Assembly (NCBI RefSeq): GCF_013410655.1
Contig: NZ_JACCFP010000001.1
Location: 3,371,501-3,435,500 of the forward strand
Origin: Nocardioides thalensis
GTDB taxonomy: Bacteria > Actinomycetota > Actinomycetes > Propionibacteriales > Nocardioidaceae
Length of the DNA: 64,000 nucleotides
Direction: 5' to 3'
This document shows positions 1 to 11,200 of this stretch, in pieces. A model generated the notes under the pieces. It had not been told where the DNA came from. It was given only the letters and a program-made list of their open reading frames with translations, and ran no database searches. Each line of letters begins with the position of its first letter. Positions within the stretch are counted from its first letter, which is position 1. The translations under genes and the position numbers were made by a program.

Positions 1-215
1 TCCCGTCGAACCCCGACGTCCCCGAGGGCAGCTACCGGATGAAGGGCTTCCTCGAGGACGGCAAGCTGCGGCTGCGCCGCCTGGAGTGGATCGACCGGCC
101 CGAGGGCTTCGTGATGGTCGGCCTCAACGCCCTGATCACCGAGCGCCAGCCGCAGACGATCGCCGGCACCGTGAGCAACGTGGGCTGCGGGGCGTTCGAG
201 ATCGACCGCCAGTAG
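1..215 (+). CDS. C-terminus of an unknown protein (cut by window edge)
   Basis: The frame is open from the first base and stops with TAG at 213-215, so only the last 70 or so residues are present. The readable part begins near PSNPDVPEGSY and ends GCGAFEIDRQ. It alternates charged and hydrophobic residues with many glycines, as in a small beta-sheet domain, and has no membrane segment. I do not recognise the family. It converges on the TIGR03032 gene, with only 10 bases between the two stop codons, so no separate terminator fits between them. Confidence 0.6.
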   Translation, partial: PSNPDVPEGSYRMKGFLEDGKLRLRRLEWIDRPEGFVMVGLNALITERQPQTIAGTVSNVGCGAFEIDRQ

Positions 216-225
216 CGGCGGCGGC

Positions 226-1311
226 TCAGGCCTGCTGCGGCACGACCCAGACGTCGTCGCCCTCCCCGGCGGACTCGCCGAAGGTCGGGCAGCGGGCGCC
301 GGGAGCCACCTGGACGTCGAAGATCTCCTCCACCCCGGAGGCGAACTCGAGCGTGCCGACCGTGGTGCCGGTGCTGAGCTGGATCACGCCGACCCCGCAC
401 TTGAGCTGGTCGTGGTAGGCCGCGATCGGCACGCCACCGAACGTCGACGTCTCCCGGATCCGGGAGAGGCCGACGAACGCGAGGTCTCCGTGGAGGGCGA
501 GTCCGCGCGCGTAGCCGGGGACGGCCGCGACGACGTCGCGCTGCCCGGTCGCGGGGTCGACCGTCTCGAGCCGGCCCAGGCCGGAGTTGAGCACGTAGAG
601 CCGCCCGTCGTGCCACCGCGGAGAGTGCGGCATGGCGAGACCGGTGGTGACCGGCGCGCCCGACGCCACGTCGAGCACGGCGCCGGTGTCGTTGCGCGAC
701 GCGCGCCACCCGCCCGGCTCGTCGGTGCGGGCCATGACGGTCACGTACGCCGGCGCGCCGTCACGCATCGCGAGGCCGTTGAGGTGGCACCGGTCCTGCG
801 GCGCCAGGCTCGAGATGAACGGCGGTCGCCAGCGGGGCACGAAGCTGTAGCGGTGGTCGAGGCCGGCCAGGCAGGAGAAGCGGGTGTTGACGATCCAGAG
901 GTCAGGACTGCCGTCCGGGGCGGTCCCCCACGCGATCTCGTGGCACGCGATCTCGCCGGTGACCGTCGAGGAGCGCGGCAGCCAGCACCGGTCGTGGCGG
1001 CCGGGCGGCGCCATCCGCGGTGCGAGGTCGGAGTGGTCGCGCAGCATCCAGACCTGTCCCTTGCCGGCGACGGCGAGGACGTCGGCACCGAGGGCCAGGC
1101 CCATCGCCTTGTCGAAGCGCCGGAACGAGAAGGTGAGCTGCTCCTCCGCGACGCCGACGGCGACGACCTGGCCCGCCTGGTAGGTGGAGACGAGGAGCGA
1201 GCAGCCCGCTTCCGACAGGAGCGCCGGGAGCCCGGTGCTGTGGTGGAACCGGACCTCGGTCGGCCCGCGGGTTCCCGTGGGAGGAAGGGGCGCGGCGTCC
1301 GGCGCCGTCAC
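226..1311 (-). CDS. TIGR03032 family protein
   Basis: A 361-residue soluble protein resembling the TIGR03032 family (beta-propeller-like proteins of unknown role). Supporting segments are LLVSTYQAGQV near the N-terminus, LWIVNTRFSCLA and a central HLNGLAMRDG, then MPHSPRWHDGRLYVLNSG and a C-terminal VEEIFDVQV. There is no signal peptide. The GTG start at 1311 overlaps the TGA stop of the upstream ELWxxDGT gene by four bases (GTGA), so the two are almost certainly translationally coupled. The in-frame extension beyond this GTG runs back through the neighbour's coding sequence and was discarded. Family assignment comes from recalled sequence pattern; the biochemical function is unknown. Confidence 0.8.
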   Translation of the reverse strand: MTAPDAAPLPPTGTRGPTEVRFHHSTGLPALLSEAGCSLLVSTYQAGQVVAVGVAEEQLTFSFRRFDKAMGLALGADVLAVAGKGQVWMLRDHSDLAPRMAPPGRHDRCWLPRSSTVTGEIACHEIAWGTAPDGSPDLWIVNTRFSCLAGLDHRYSFVPRWRPPFISSLAPQDRCHLNGLAMRDGAPAYVTVMARTDEPGGWRASRNDTGAVLDVASGAPVTTGLAMPHSPRWHDGRLYVLNSGLGRLETVDPATGQRDVVAAVPGYARGLALHGDLAFVGLSRIRETSTFGGVPIAAYHDQLKCGVGVIQLSTGTTVGTLEFASGVEEIFDVQVAPGARCPTFGESAGEGDDVWVVPQQA

Positions 1312-3179
1312 CGCATGCTCAGGGTGTACCGCTTGGTCACGCTGCTCTTGCCCCCGCCGCACGAGGTGAAGGTGAACTTGGCGCGCACCTCGACCTCGCC
1401 GGTACGGCGCAGCTGCCGCTTGGCCTTCCGGGTCGGCTCGAGCGTCAGGTAGAGCTCGTCGCCACCCGGACCGGTGACCTCCCGCTCCACGTGCTTGAAG
1501 AGGGTCGAGTCGACCGGGTCGGCGGTGACCAGCCCGGCGCTGTCGACGTACACCCGGACCCGCACCGCGCCCGTCTCCCGGTCGGCCCGCGCCCGCGAGG
1601 AGACGTAGAGCTCGCCGCCGCGGTTGATGTCCGCCACCATCTCGGTGCCGTCGGCCGTGCCGTCGGAGCGCCACAGCTCCTCGCCGTGGGCGCGGTCGTC
1701 GGCGGCGAAGTAGAGCACGTCACCGGACTCGGTCAGCTCGTTGGGGCTCCGCTCCTTGGTGCCGGGCCCGATGTCCTCGACCATGGTGGTCCCCGCGTCG
1801 GTGCCGTCGGAGCGCCAGAGCTCGCGCCCGTGGGCGCCGTCCCTCGCGGTGAAGAACAGCGTGCCGGCGACCTCGGTCAGCCCGCTCGGGTAGCCGGCGT
1901 ACTCACCCGGGCGGATGTCCTTGACCAGCACCGTCCCCGCCTCGGAGCCGTCGGAGGACCACAGCTCGAGCCCGTGGCTCTCGTCCGGGGCCGCGAAGAA
2001 CAGCCGGTCGCCGACGACCTCGAGGCCGTCCACCCCGTAGTACTCGTCGTCCCCGCCGTTGAAGTCCTCGACCAGGACGGTGCCCGCGTCGGTGCCGTCG
2101 GAGGTCCACAGGTCGCGACCCTCGCTGCCGTCGTCGTCGTTGGCGGTGAAGAAGACCGAGTCGCCCATGGCGGCGAACCCGGTCGGCCGCCCCGACTTGG
2201 TGCCGGGAAGGATGTTCTTCACCATGGCGGTGCCGCCGGGCGTGCCGTCCGACCGCCACAGCTCCTGGCCGTGCTGCCCGTCCCTGGCCCGGAAGAAGAG
2301 GTGATCGCCCGCGGCGGTCAGCTCGGTCGGCTCGCTGTCGTAGGCGCCGGGGTGGACGTCCTTGACCATCACCGTGCCGACGCGGGTGCCGTCCGACGTC
2401 CACAGCTCCTTGCCGTCCTCGCCGTTGTCGGCGCTGAAGAACAGCGAGTCGCCGACGGCGGCCAGGTCCGACGGTCCGCCGTAGTACTCGCTGTACTCGT
2501 CCTCGTTGTCGGCGGGAAGGATGTCCTTGACCAGGACGGTGCCGGCCTTGGTGCCGTCGGACTTCCACAGCTCCTCGCCGTGGGTGCCGTCGTCGGCGGT
2601 GAAGAACAGCGTGTCGCCGGCGGCCGTCAGGTTGGAGATGCCGTTGTAGTAGCTCTCCTCGTCCGTGCTGAAGTGCTTGACCAGGACGGTGCCGGAGCGG
2701 GTGCCGTCGGAGCGCCAGAGCTCGTCGCCGTCCTCGCCGTCGGCGGTGAAGAAGAGCGCGCCGCCGGCCGCGACCAGGCTGCTGCGGCCGTAGTCGTGGT
2801 CGTAGTCGCCCTCACCGTCGGAGCCGAGCCTCTTGAGCCGGACCGTTCCGTTCGCGGTGCCGTCGGTGCGCCACAGGGCACTGCCGGCCCCGTCGGAGGC
2901 GGTGAAGAACATCGTGCCGTCGACGTCGGTCAGGTTGTCGGGCGAGCTGCCGGGCGTGGTGGCGCCTTCGCACGACAGCAGGGCGGTCGCCCGCTGGTCC
3001 GCGCCGGCCGCCGCTGCGGACGGGGCGGTCAGGGCGGCGGCACCGGTGCCGGCCAGCGTCACCGCGGCCGTGGCGGCCGTCGCGGCCCGACGAGCGCGGG
3101 CGCGGCGCCGCAGCTCCTTGGCCCGGGCGACCTGCGCCCGGTGTGCCCGATCCCGTGCGGTGCGCTGTCGTCGGCTCAT
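1308..3179 (-). CDS. Exported ELWxxDGT-repeat protein
   Basis: A 623-residue protein with about nine copies of an ELW(R/K/T)SDGT motif spaced 45-55 residues apart (first copy degenerate, ALWRTDGT), each preceded by an LFFTADD-type strand. This is the hallmark of ELWxxDGT-repeat proteins, predicted beta-propeller-like surface proteins. The N-terminus is unusual: about 33 residues rich in Arg and Ala precede a hydrophobic segment (about 34-58) ending in APSAAAA, a long Sec-type signal. The last 110 residues form a different domain without repeats (VRVRVYVDSAGLV, TFTSCGGGKSS). The start ATG at 3179 has GGGGAGG upstream. The TIGR03032 gene follows with a 4-base overlap, suggesting a joint role. 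Substrate and function are unknown. Confidence 0.85.
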   Translation of the reverse strand: MSRRQRTARDRAHRAQVARAKELRRRARARRAATAATAAVTLAGTGAAALTAPSAAAAGADQRATALLSCEGATTPGSSPDNLTDVDGTMFFTASDGAGSALWRTDGTANGTVRLKRLGSDGEGDYDHDYGRSSLVAAGGALFFTADGEDGDELWRSDGTRSGTVLVKHFSTDEESYYNGISNLTAAGDTLFFTADDGTHGEELWKSDGTKAGTVLVKDILPADNEDEYSEYYGGPSDLAAVGDSLFFSADNGEDGKELWTSDGTRVGTVMVKDVHPGAYDSEPTELTAAGDHLFFRARDGQHGQELWRSDGTPGGTAMVKNILPGTKSGRPTGFAAMGDSVFFTANDDDGSEGRDLWTSDGTDAGTVLVEDFNGGDDEYYGVDGLEVVGDRLFFAAPDESHGLELWSSDGSEAGTVLVKDIRPGEYAGYPSGLTEVAGTLFFTARDGAHGRELWRSDGTDAGTTMVEDIGPGTKERSPNELTESGDVLYFAADDRAHGEELWRSDGTADGTEMVADINRGGELYVSSRARADRETGAVRVRVYVDSAGLVTADPVDSTLFKHVEREVTGPGGDELYLTLEPTRKAKRQLRRTGEVEVRAKFTFTSCGGGKSSVTKRYTLSMR

Positions 3180-3263
3180 CGGCCTCCCCGTTCGTCCTCG
3201 CGAGAAAGCCTCGCGCGCTGAGTATGCATCCAGACGACGCGGGACGGGGCCGGTTTGGTTCCG

Positions 3264-3503
3264 TTACGGTCGCTTGCTTGCGCGCAGCGCCTTGAGCCCG
3301 AGCGAGCCGAGGGCGGCGGCGATCGCGAAGTTCACGACGATCAGCACGGTGTGGGCGATCCAGTAGCCGGCCGCGCGGTCCTCGCCGGACTCGTAGGCCG
3401 AGTAGAGGTTCTTCGCGAAGTTGCCGAACGTCAGGACGTTCCACTCGGCCACGGCCAACAGCAGGATCGCGTGCTTGCGCTCGAACGACATCTCGGTGCT
3501 CAT
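3264..3503 (-). CDS. SCO4848-like small membrane protein
   Basis: A 79-residue protein with two membrane segments (about 11-32 and 49-72) and a conserved-looking middle part, WNVLTFGNFAKNLYSAY. The pattern fits the small actinobacterial family named after Streptomyces SCO4848 (from memory; these often lie beside cell-wall genes). Its ATG overlaps the stop of the upstream YihY gene as ATGA, so the two are coupled. The role is unknown. A D-Ala-D-Ala carboxypeptidase, a frequent neighbour in other genomes, is not present here. Confidence 0.75.
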   Translation of the reverse strand: MSTEMSFERKHAILLLAVAEWNVLTFGNFAKNLYSAYESGEDRAAGYWIAHTVLIVVNFAIAAALGSLGLKALRASKRP

Positions 3504-4561
3504 CCAGCTCCTCGTCTCTTCCTCAGTACGGCGGCCGCGGCGACCACCGTGGCGACCCCGGCGGCGAATGGGGCGGCCGACCGCGCGACGAGCCCTCGCG
3601 GGGGCCCGTGCTCGGCCTCGATCCTCTCGCGCCACGCCAGCGGCGGGGACTGCGGCCCCTGCACGCTCGCCGGGCCGGTGTCGCGCTGGGCGCGCGCGGC
3701 GGGGCTGGTGTGCGCCCACGCGGCGGCGTACAGCACGACCTGCGAGAAGTAGTTGATCCAGACCAGGAGGATCAGCGCGATCCCGAACGCCTGGAACGCC
3801 GGCTGCCCCCTGGTGGTCGAGAGCAGCACGCCGGAGAGCTGCTTGAGCAGCTCGAACCCGATGCCGCCCAGCAGCGCGCCCGCCCACAGCGAGCGCCGTG
3901 GGGTCGGCGGCTGGGCGAGCAGCCGGAACATCAGGAAGAACAGCAGCGTGCTGGCCGCGACGCCCAGCAGGATGCCGAGCACCCAGAGCAGCCAGCCGAG
4001 CTCGGAGCCGAGCCCGAGCTCCTCGAGGATCCAGCCGGAGATCCGCGTCGCCACCCCCGAGACGCCGACGCTGGTCAGGAGCACCACCCCGAGGAGGACG
4101 AGCGACACCAGGTCGCGCACCTTCCCGGACACGAAGCCCGGCAGCATCCGGGCGGGCTCCTCGAACACCGCCACCAGCGCGCTGCGGAGCGCGGACAGCC
4201 AGCCCAGCCCGGCGTACAGCACGCCGACGAGACCGATCGGGCCGACGATGCGCCCGGCCTCCTCGATCTCCGTCAGGGAGATCTCGTTGTCCCGGCTGCC
4301 GATGATGCCCGGCAGCACGTCCTCGATGGCCTTGACCAGGGCGTCGTTGGCGTCGGGGTAGACCCGGGCGATCCAACCGACCGCGAAGAACGCCAACGCC
4401 AGGACCGGGAACACCGACAGGAACGCGAAGTAGGTGACCCCCCCGGCATGCTGGCTGCCGTTCACGCCGCTGTAGTGGCCCACCGTGCGGAGGGCGTGGT
4501 CGAGCACCGGCCAGCGCTCGCGCGCGGCCTCGAGCCGTCGCTTCACCCCGTCGAAGACCAT
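3500..4561 (-). CDS. YihY/BrkB-family inner membrane protein
   Basis: A 353-residue polytopic membrane protein of the YihY/virulence factor BrkB family (formerly called ribonuclease BN-like; YhjD relatives). The N-terminal cytoplasmic part (to about 35) leads into GGVTYFAFLSVFPVLALAFF, the family's first membrane helix. About six helices follow, including LVSLVLLGVVLLTSVGVS and FGIALILLVWINYFSQVVLYAAAW, the conserved last helices with the family W-x-N-Y motif. The C-terminus ends in a short hydrophobic stretch and an RKRRGAG tail. It is likely the first gene of a pair with the small membrane protein downstream (ATGA overlap). Transport or lipid-related roles have been proposed for relatives; none is established here. 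Confidence 0.88.
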   Translation of the reverse strand: MVFDGVKRRLEAARERWPVLDHALRTVGHYSGVNGSQHAGGVTYFAFLSVFPVLALAFFAVGWIARVYPDANDALVKAIEDVLPGIIGSRDNEISLTEIEEAGRIVGPIGLVGVLYAGLGWLSALRSALVAVFEEPARMLPGFVSGKVRDLVSLVLLGVVLLTSVGVSGVATRISGWILEELGLGSELGWLLWVLGILLGVAASTLLFFLMFRLLAQPPTPRRSLWAGALLGGIGFELLKQLSGVLLSTTRGQPAFQAFGIALILLVWINYFSQVVLYAAAWAHTSPAARAQRDTGPASVQGPQSPPLAWRERIEAEHGPPRGLVARSAAPFAAGVATVVAAAAVLRKRRGAG

Positions 4562-4595
4562 CGGTTCCCCCGTTCCATGAGCGACAGGCGTTGGG

Positions 4596-5140
4596 TCAGA
4601 GCGGGAAGCTGCGGGTCGCCTTCCAGCCGGCCGGGCCGTGGTGCACGTAGAGCTGGAACTCGGTCACGTCGAAGACGCACTCGAAGCCGGCGAGCTCCTC
4701 GAACGCCCGGTCCAGCGCGGCGTCGCCGACGTGATGGGCGACGGTCACGTGCGGGTGGTAGGGGAAGTCGAGGTCGACGGCCAGCGGTCCACGCCGTACG
4801 GCGTCCGCGAGCAGCTCGCACTCGGAGATCCCTTCGACCAGGCCGACGAAGACGACCGGGGAGACGGGCCGGAACGTGCCCGTTCCGCGCAGGTGGACGC
4901 GGAACGGTGCCCGGCCGGCGGCCGCCTCGGCGAGGTGCTGCTCGATGCCGGCGAGGTCGCCGTCGATCGCCATCGGCGGGATGAGCGTGATGTGCGTGGG
5001 CACGCCGGCGGCGGTGGGGTCGCCGACCGACAGGCGGAACTCGTGGAGCTCGGTGGCCCACGGCTCGGGCACCTCGATCGCGACGCCGATGGTCGTCATC
5101 CCGTCGGAGCCCCCGGGCGGCTCGGTGCGGAACGTCGACA

Positions 5141-5141
<1 letters not shown>
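4596..5141 (-). CDS. 2'-5' RNA ligase-like 2H phosphoesterase
   Basis: A 181-residue cytosolic protein of the 2H phosphoesterase superfamily, which cleaves or forms 2'-5' or cyclic phosphodiester bonds in RNA or nucleotides. Two catalytic HxT motifs are visible, THITLIPP (about residues 53-60) and HPHVTVAHHV in the second half, as the fold requires. The chosen ATG at 5141 overlaps the last base of the trpS stop (TGATG), so it is probably translated from the trpS message. A second in-frame ATG at 5099 (MTTIGVAIEVPE) is closer to where homology normally begins and could be the true start, giving 167 residues. The substrate is not predictable. Confidence 0.85.
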
Positions 5142-6274
<1,133 letters not shown>

Positions 6275-6275
6275 T

Positions 6276-6281
6276 TACACT
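6276..6281 (+). promoter_or_regulatory. Leaderless promoter -10 (DUF4328 gene)
   Basis: TACACT fits TAnnnT and ends 6 nt before the GTG at 6288, so transcription would begin at or next to the start codon. No ribosome binding site precedes the GTG, which agrees. No convincing -35 was found. Confidence 0.5.
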
Positions 6282-6287
6282 TCGCCG

Positions 6288-6971
6288 GTGACCAACCCCA
6301 ATGCACCAGAGCCGGCCGGCACTACCCAAGGCGCCTGGCCGTATGGCCCGATGGCGACACGTCCGCGAGCGCCGTTCGGCCTAGCCGTCGCCACGACGGT
6401 GCTCGCGATCGCGTGGACTGCGGCCGAGCTGGTGACGGTCCTCACCTCGTTCCCGGCCGCTGACGAGTTCGCGGCCGTCGTCGAGCGCGGCGGTTCGTCG
6501 TACGACGTCTTCACCGCTTACGACGCGTTCGAGCTGCTGCTGTTCCCGGTGATGATCGCCACCTACATCGTCGCCTGCGTGTGGCTCCAGTCGGCGCGGA
6601 AGACGGCCCAGATCATCTCGCCCCGGTTCTCGCACACCCGCCGCCCGGTGTGGGTGTGGCTCGGCTGGTGGGTGCCGATCGTCTCGTTCTGGTTCCCCTA
6701 CCAGGTCGTCCGGGACGTCCGGGACAACAGCTCCACCTCCGCCGTGCCAACGGTCGGCCTCGGGCTCTGGTGGACGGCGTGGCTGGTGTACATCATCGAC
6801 AGTCGGGTGACCGCGCGGCTGATGTCGTCCACCGACGCCGACATCGTCGCTGCCCTGCCCGTGTTCGAGAGCATCGGCGGCGTGGCGGTCGCGGTCGCCT
6901 GTGTTCAGTGGTGCCGGCTGGTCCGCTCGATCACCGCGGCACAAGAGGCGCGGATCGCCGCCGCCGTCTGA
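6288..6971 (+). CDS. DUF4328 membrane protein
   Basis: A 227-residue integral membrane protein. After a Pro/Ala-rich cytoplasmic N-terminus it has about five hydrophobic helices (about 32-52, 78-98, 122-140, 153-172 and 190-212). The central RPVWVWLGWWVPIVSFWFPYQ and the following VRDVRDNSS are the hallmark of DUF4328. The frame stays open upstream inside trpS on the opposite strand, but the -10 at 6276 and the lack of sense upstream favour GTG 6288; an ATG at 6351 is a shorter alternative. Function is unknown. It converges with the MFS gene nine bases downstream. Confidence 0.8.
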   Translation: MTNPNAPEPAGTTQGAWPYGPMATRPRAPFGLAVATTVLAIAWTAAELVTVLTSFPAADEFAAVVERGGSSYDVFTAYDAFELLLFPVMIATYIVACVWLQSARKTAQIISPRFSHTRRPVWVWLGWWVPIVSFWFPYQVVRDVRDNSSTSAVPTVGLGLWWTAWLVYIIDSRVTARLMSSTDADIVAALPVFESIGGVAVAVACVQWCRLVRSITAAQEARIAAAV

Positions 6972-6980
6972 ACCGCGCGC

Positions 6981-8210
6981 TCAGCGCGCGGCCGCAGCCC
7001 CGTCTCGACGGTGCACGGCGGCGGACCACAGCAGCAGGCCCAGGCCGAGCACCGACAGCCCGGCGCCGACGAGCGCGGGTGCCCGGTATCCGTGGCCGGC
7101 GGCGATCACCAGGCCGCCGAGCCAGGCGCCGAGCGCGTTGGCGATGTTGAGGGCGGCGTGGTTCATGGCCGCCCCCAGCGTGACCGCGTCGCCCGCGACG
7201 TCCATCAGCCGCAACTGCAGGTTGATGACCAGGACCGAGGCGATCGCCGTGGTCAGGAACGCGACAGGGAGCAGCACCCAGCCGCCGGGCGCGGCGGCGA
7301 AGTAGACGAGCATGATCACGACCCCGCCGACCGACGACAGCAGCAGGCTGCGGAACACCGACCAGGCTGCGAGCTCGCCCGCGAGCCAGGTGCCGACGAC
7401 CATGCCGAGACCCAGCGCGAGCACGAAGAGCGGCACGGCCCCGCGCTCCAGCCCGCCCACGTCGGTGACGGTCTTCGCGACGTACGAGTAGATCGCGAAC
7501 ATCCCGCCGAAGCCGATCGCACCGGCGGCCATCGTCAGCCAGACCTGGCCGTTGGTGAAGAACGAGCCGGCCTCGCGGCGGCCGCTCGCCTCGCTGTCGC
7601 CGGGCACCGACGGCACCACGGCGAGGATCAGCGCGACCGTCAGCGCGGCGAGCACCGCGCAGACGAGGTACGTCGCCCGCCAGCCCACCTGCTGGCCGAG
7701 CCAGGTCGCGGTCGGCACGCCGAGCACGTTGGCGACCGACAGGCCCAGCATCACGCTCGCCACCGCGCGGCCACGGCGTGCGGGCACGACGAGGCTGGCC
7801 GCGACCAGGCTCGCGACACCGAAGTAGGCGCCGTGCGGCAGGCCGTCGAGGAAGCGCGCGGCCGTCAGCACCTCGAAGCTCGGCGCGGCGGCGCTCACGA
7901 GGTTGCCGGCGGCGTACGCCGTCATCAGGCCGACCAGCATCGCGCGGCGCGGGAGCGCGGCCCCGAAGAACGCGAGGAACGGCACGCCGACCACGACGCC
8001 GAGCGCGTAGGCCGAGATCACGTGGCCCGCCGTCGGCACCGAGACGTCGACGCCGCGCGCGACCTCGGGGAGCACGCCCATGGTGACGAACTCGGTCGTG
8101 CCGATCGTGAACCCGCCGAACGCCAGGGCGAGGATCGCGAGAGCCGGCCGCGACGTGCGTACGTCGGGGGTCGGGTCGGCGGTCTCGGTGGTCGCGGCGG
8201 GAGAGGTCAC
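6981..8210 (-). CDS. MFS drug/sugar efflux transporter
   Basis: A 409-residue major facilitator with 12 predicted helices, closest in pattern to the AraJ/Cmx group of drug and sugar exporters. The first helix reads ALAFGGFTIGTTEFVTMGVLPEVA, typical of this group, and helix 2-3 has RRAMLVGLMTAYAAGNL. GLPHGAYFGVA in helix 4-5 and the loop after helix 6 (PGDSEASGRREAG) are also visible. GTG 8210 (VTSPAATTE) is the chosen start; a GTG four codons upstream is possible. The gene lies 77 bases after the tandem ABC exporter on the same strand, so both may form an export operon. The substrate is unknown. Confidence 0.85.
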   Translation of the reverse strand: MTSPAATTETADPTPDVRTSRPALAILALAFGGFTIGTTEFVTMGVLPEVARGVDVSVPTAGHVISAYALGVVVGVPFLAFFGAALPRRAMLVGLMTAYAAGNLVSAAAPSFEVLTAARFLDGLPHGAYFGVASLVAASLVVPARRGRAVASVMLGLSVANVLGVPTATWLGQQVGWRATYLVCAVLAALTVALILAVVPSVPGDSEASGRREAGSFFTNGQVWLTMAAGAIGFGGMFAIYSYVAKTVTDVGGLERGAVPLFVLALGLGMVVGTWLAGELAAWSVFRSLLLSSVGGVVIMLVYFAAAPGGWVLLPVAFLTTAIASVLVINLQLRLMDVAGDAVTLGAAMNHAALNIANALGAWLGGLVIAAGHGYRAPALVGAGLSVLGLGLLLWSAAVHRRDGAAAAR

Positions 8211-8287
8211 GTGTGGCTGCAACACCGCCGGAAGGTCGGGGCATTCCGCCGGCGGCCCGGAACCGCCCGTCGGCGGTGTGTGACCGC

Positions 8288-11200
8288 TCACCCCGCGAGG
8301 TGTCCCCAGTCGGGCGCCAGCTCGGTCCACCGGCCCACCGCGGCGACGGCCCCGTCGACGAGCACGACGACGCGGTCTGCGCGGGCGAGCGCGGCCCGCT
8401 TGGACGTGGCGCCGATGACCGTCTGGCCGCGGGCGCGGAGCGCCGTCCAGAGCTCGATCTCGGTGGTGGCGTCGAGGGCGCTGGACACGTCGTCGGCGAG
8501 CAGCAGCTCGGCGTCGGTCGCGAGCGCGCGGGCGAGCGCGAGCCGCTGCACCTGGCCGCCGGAGAGCCGCACGCCGCGGTGACCGACGAGCGCCTCCTTG
8601 CCACCCGCCTCGTCGACGTCGGGAGCGAGCATCGCGTCGGTCACGGGGCCCTCGAACGCCCGGTGGTGACCGAGGCGCACGTTGTCGGCGAAGGTGCCGG
8701 AGAGGACCCGCGGCACCTGGGCGACGTGGGCCACCTGCCCGGGCCGGAGGAAGGTCTGCGGGTCGGTGACCGGGGCGCCGTTCCACCGGATCTCGCCGCG
8801 GTGCTCGATCAGCCCGGCCAGGGCCGCGAGCAGGCTCGACTTCCCGGACCCGACCTGCCCGACCAGCAGCACCAGCTCGCCGGCCTCGACGGCGAGATCG
8901 ACGCCGCTCACCCCGATCGTGCCGTCGTCGTGGACGGCCTCGAGGCCGACCAGGTCGAGGCGCTCCAGCGGCAGTCGCTCGACAGGCGCGGGCTCGGGGG
9001 CCCGGCCCGTCACCAGGTCGACGCCGGGAGGCAGGTCCATGAGGTCGGCGCCCCCGGCGAACCGGCTGGTCTCCTGCTGCCAGGCGCGCGTGCCCGGGGC
9101 CTCGGTCACGACCATGCCGGCGACGCGCCCGAACCAGTCGAACCCGGCGACCGCGTTGGCGACGAGCAGCGTCGTGGCGAGGCCCCAGCCGCCCCACACG
9201 TGGATCGCCCACGCGGTGACCACGCCGCACTGCACCATCACCATCGGGACGCCGTCGAGCACGGACTGCACCCGGTGCTCGCGCACCGCGGCGGCGACGC
9301 GACCCGAGTCGACGGAGCGCAGGTGGGCGTGCACGTCGGGCGTCGCGGCCGCGAGCTTGATCGTGCGGGCCGCCTCCAAGGCCGAGACGAGCGCGCGGCC
9401 GAACCGGGCGCGCGCGGCCGAGGCCGCGGCGGCCGACCGGCCCGCGATGGGCCGGCCCACGGCGGAGGCGACCGCCGAGGTGACGAGCACCGCGAGCAGC
9501 ACCGCTCCCGCCACCCAGGTGCCGGCGACGATCGCCGTCACCGCCGCGATGATCATGCCGTTGACGAAGTCGACCCAGCGGTCGGCGTAGCGCGCGTAGC
9601 GGTCGGCGTCCATCGACCTGGCGACCACCTCGCCCGGCGGCGTGCGGGGCAGCCGGCGCTGGCCGGTCTGGCCGTGCAGCACCGACATCCGGGTGCGCAG
9701 CATGACCTCGATCCACCACCGCGGGTAGCGGAAGAACGCGTCGGCGAGCAGCAGCGGCGCGGCCAGCAGCGACACGACGAGCGCGACCACGAGCGGCCCG
9801 GGGGCGTCGCCGCGCTGGAGGTCCTCGACCACGTGCCCCCACAGGAGTCCGGTGATCGCGCCCTGGGCGCCGGCCAGCGACGCCAGCAGGAACCACAGCG
9901 CGCCGAGCGCGCCCCAGGCGGGGCGCACCGAGAGCACGTGGGCGATGCCGCGGGCGAGCGACGGCCCGGTGCCGACCTCCGGCAGGTCGGGCGCGGGACC
10001 CGAGCGGCGCTGCCCACCCACGGCGCCCGCGACCGGCTCGTCGGCGGGTCCGGCGTGCGACGCGGACTCCTCGCGGCTCGCGCGGAGCAGGTCGGCGTAG
10101 GGGCCGGCGACGACCGCCAGCTCTGCGCGCGGGCCGACCTGGGCGACCCGTCCGTGGTCGAGCACGGCGACCAGCGGGGCGCGCTCGATGGTCGACAGGC
10201 GGTGCGCCACCAGGATGCCGGTGCGGCCGGTGAGCAGCCGGTCGGCGGCGGCGACCACGCGCCGCTCGGTCAGCGGGTCCATCCGCGCCGTCGCCTCGTC
10301 GAGGACGACCACCTTGACGTGGCGGACGAGCAGCCGCGCGAACGCGACGAGCTGCTCCTCGCCGGCCGACAGCGTCGTACCGCCGGGTCCGAGGAGGGTG
10401 TCGAGTCCCTCGGGGAGGCCGGCGACCCACTCCCCCAGTCCGAGCTCCTGCACGGCCGCCTCGATCTCAGCGCGCGGGTGGGAGCCGAAGAGCGTGATGT
10501 TGTCGGCCAGGGTGCCGGCGAGGATCTCGGTGCGCTGCGTGACGACGCCGACGCCCGCGCGCAGGCGCTGAAGGTCGAGGTCGACCACGTCGGTGCCGCC
10601 GATGAAGACCGACCCGCGCGGCGGCTCGACCGCACGCGAGAGCAGCGACGCGAGCGTCGACTTGCCCGAGCCGGAGCGACCGACGAGCGCGAGGGTCTGG
10701 CCGGCGGGCACGCGCAGGTTGATCCCCTGAAGGGCGAATCCGCCCTCCGGGTAGGCGAAGTGGAGGTCGCGGACCTCGACGTCGGCGGTGTCCGGCACGG
10801 CGAGCCCGCCGACCGGCTCGGGCTCGACCGCGAGCATCTGGCGCAGCCGGATCACGGCACCGAAGCCCGCCTGCAGGTCGGGCAAGTGGTTGGCGAGCAT
10901 CGCGATCTGGCCGACGAACGTGGAGGTGACCAGGAACAGCGTCACCAGGCCGGCAACGGTCAGGTCGCCGTCGAGGGCGAGCGCGACGCCGGCGACCCCG
11001 ATGCCGGCGAGCAGGGCGTGCAGGAGCACGCCGGCCCGGCGGCCGAGTCGCGCCTCGACCGTGACGACGGCCAGGAACCGCTCGTGCACGGCCGCCGACA
11101 GCAGGGCGATCCGCTGCACGACGTGGGCCTGGCCCAGGCTCGTGCGCAGGTCGTCGCGTCCGGCGATCCCCTCCTCGAGGGCGGCCGCGTGGTCGGTCCA

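Noticed and set aside
1491-3221. Plus-strand open frame opposite the ELWxxDGT gene
   Set aside because: Periodic only because the true gene is repetitive on the other strand; no start context or motif of its own.
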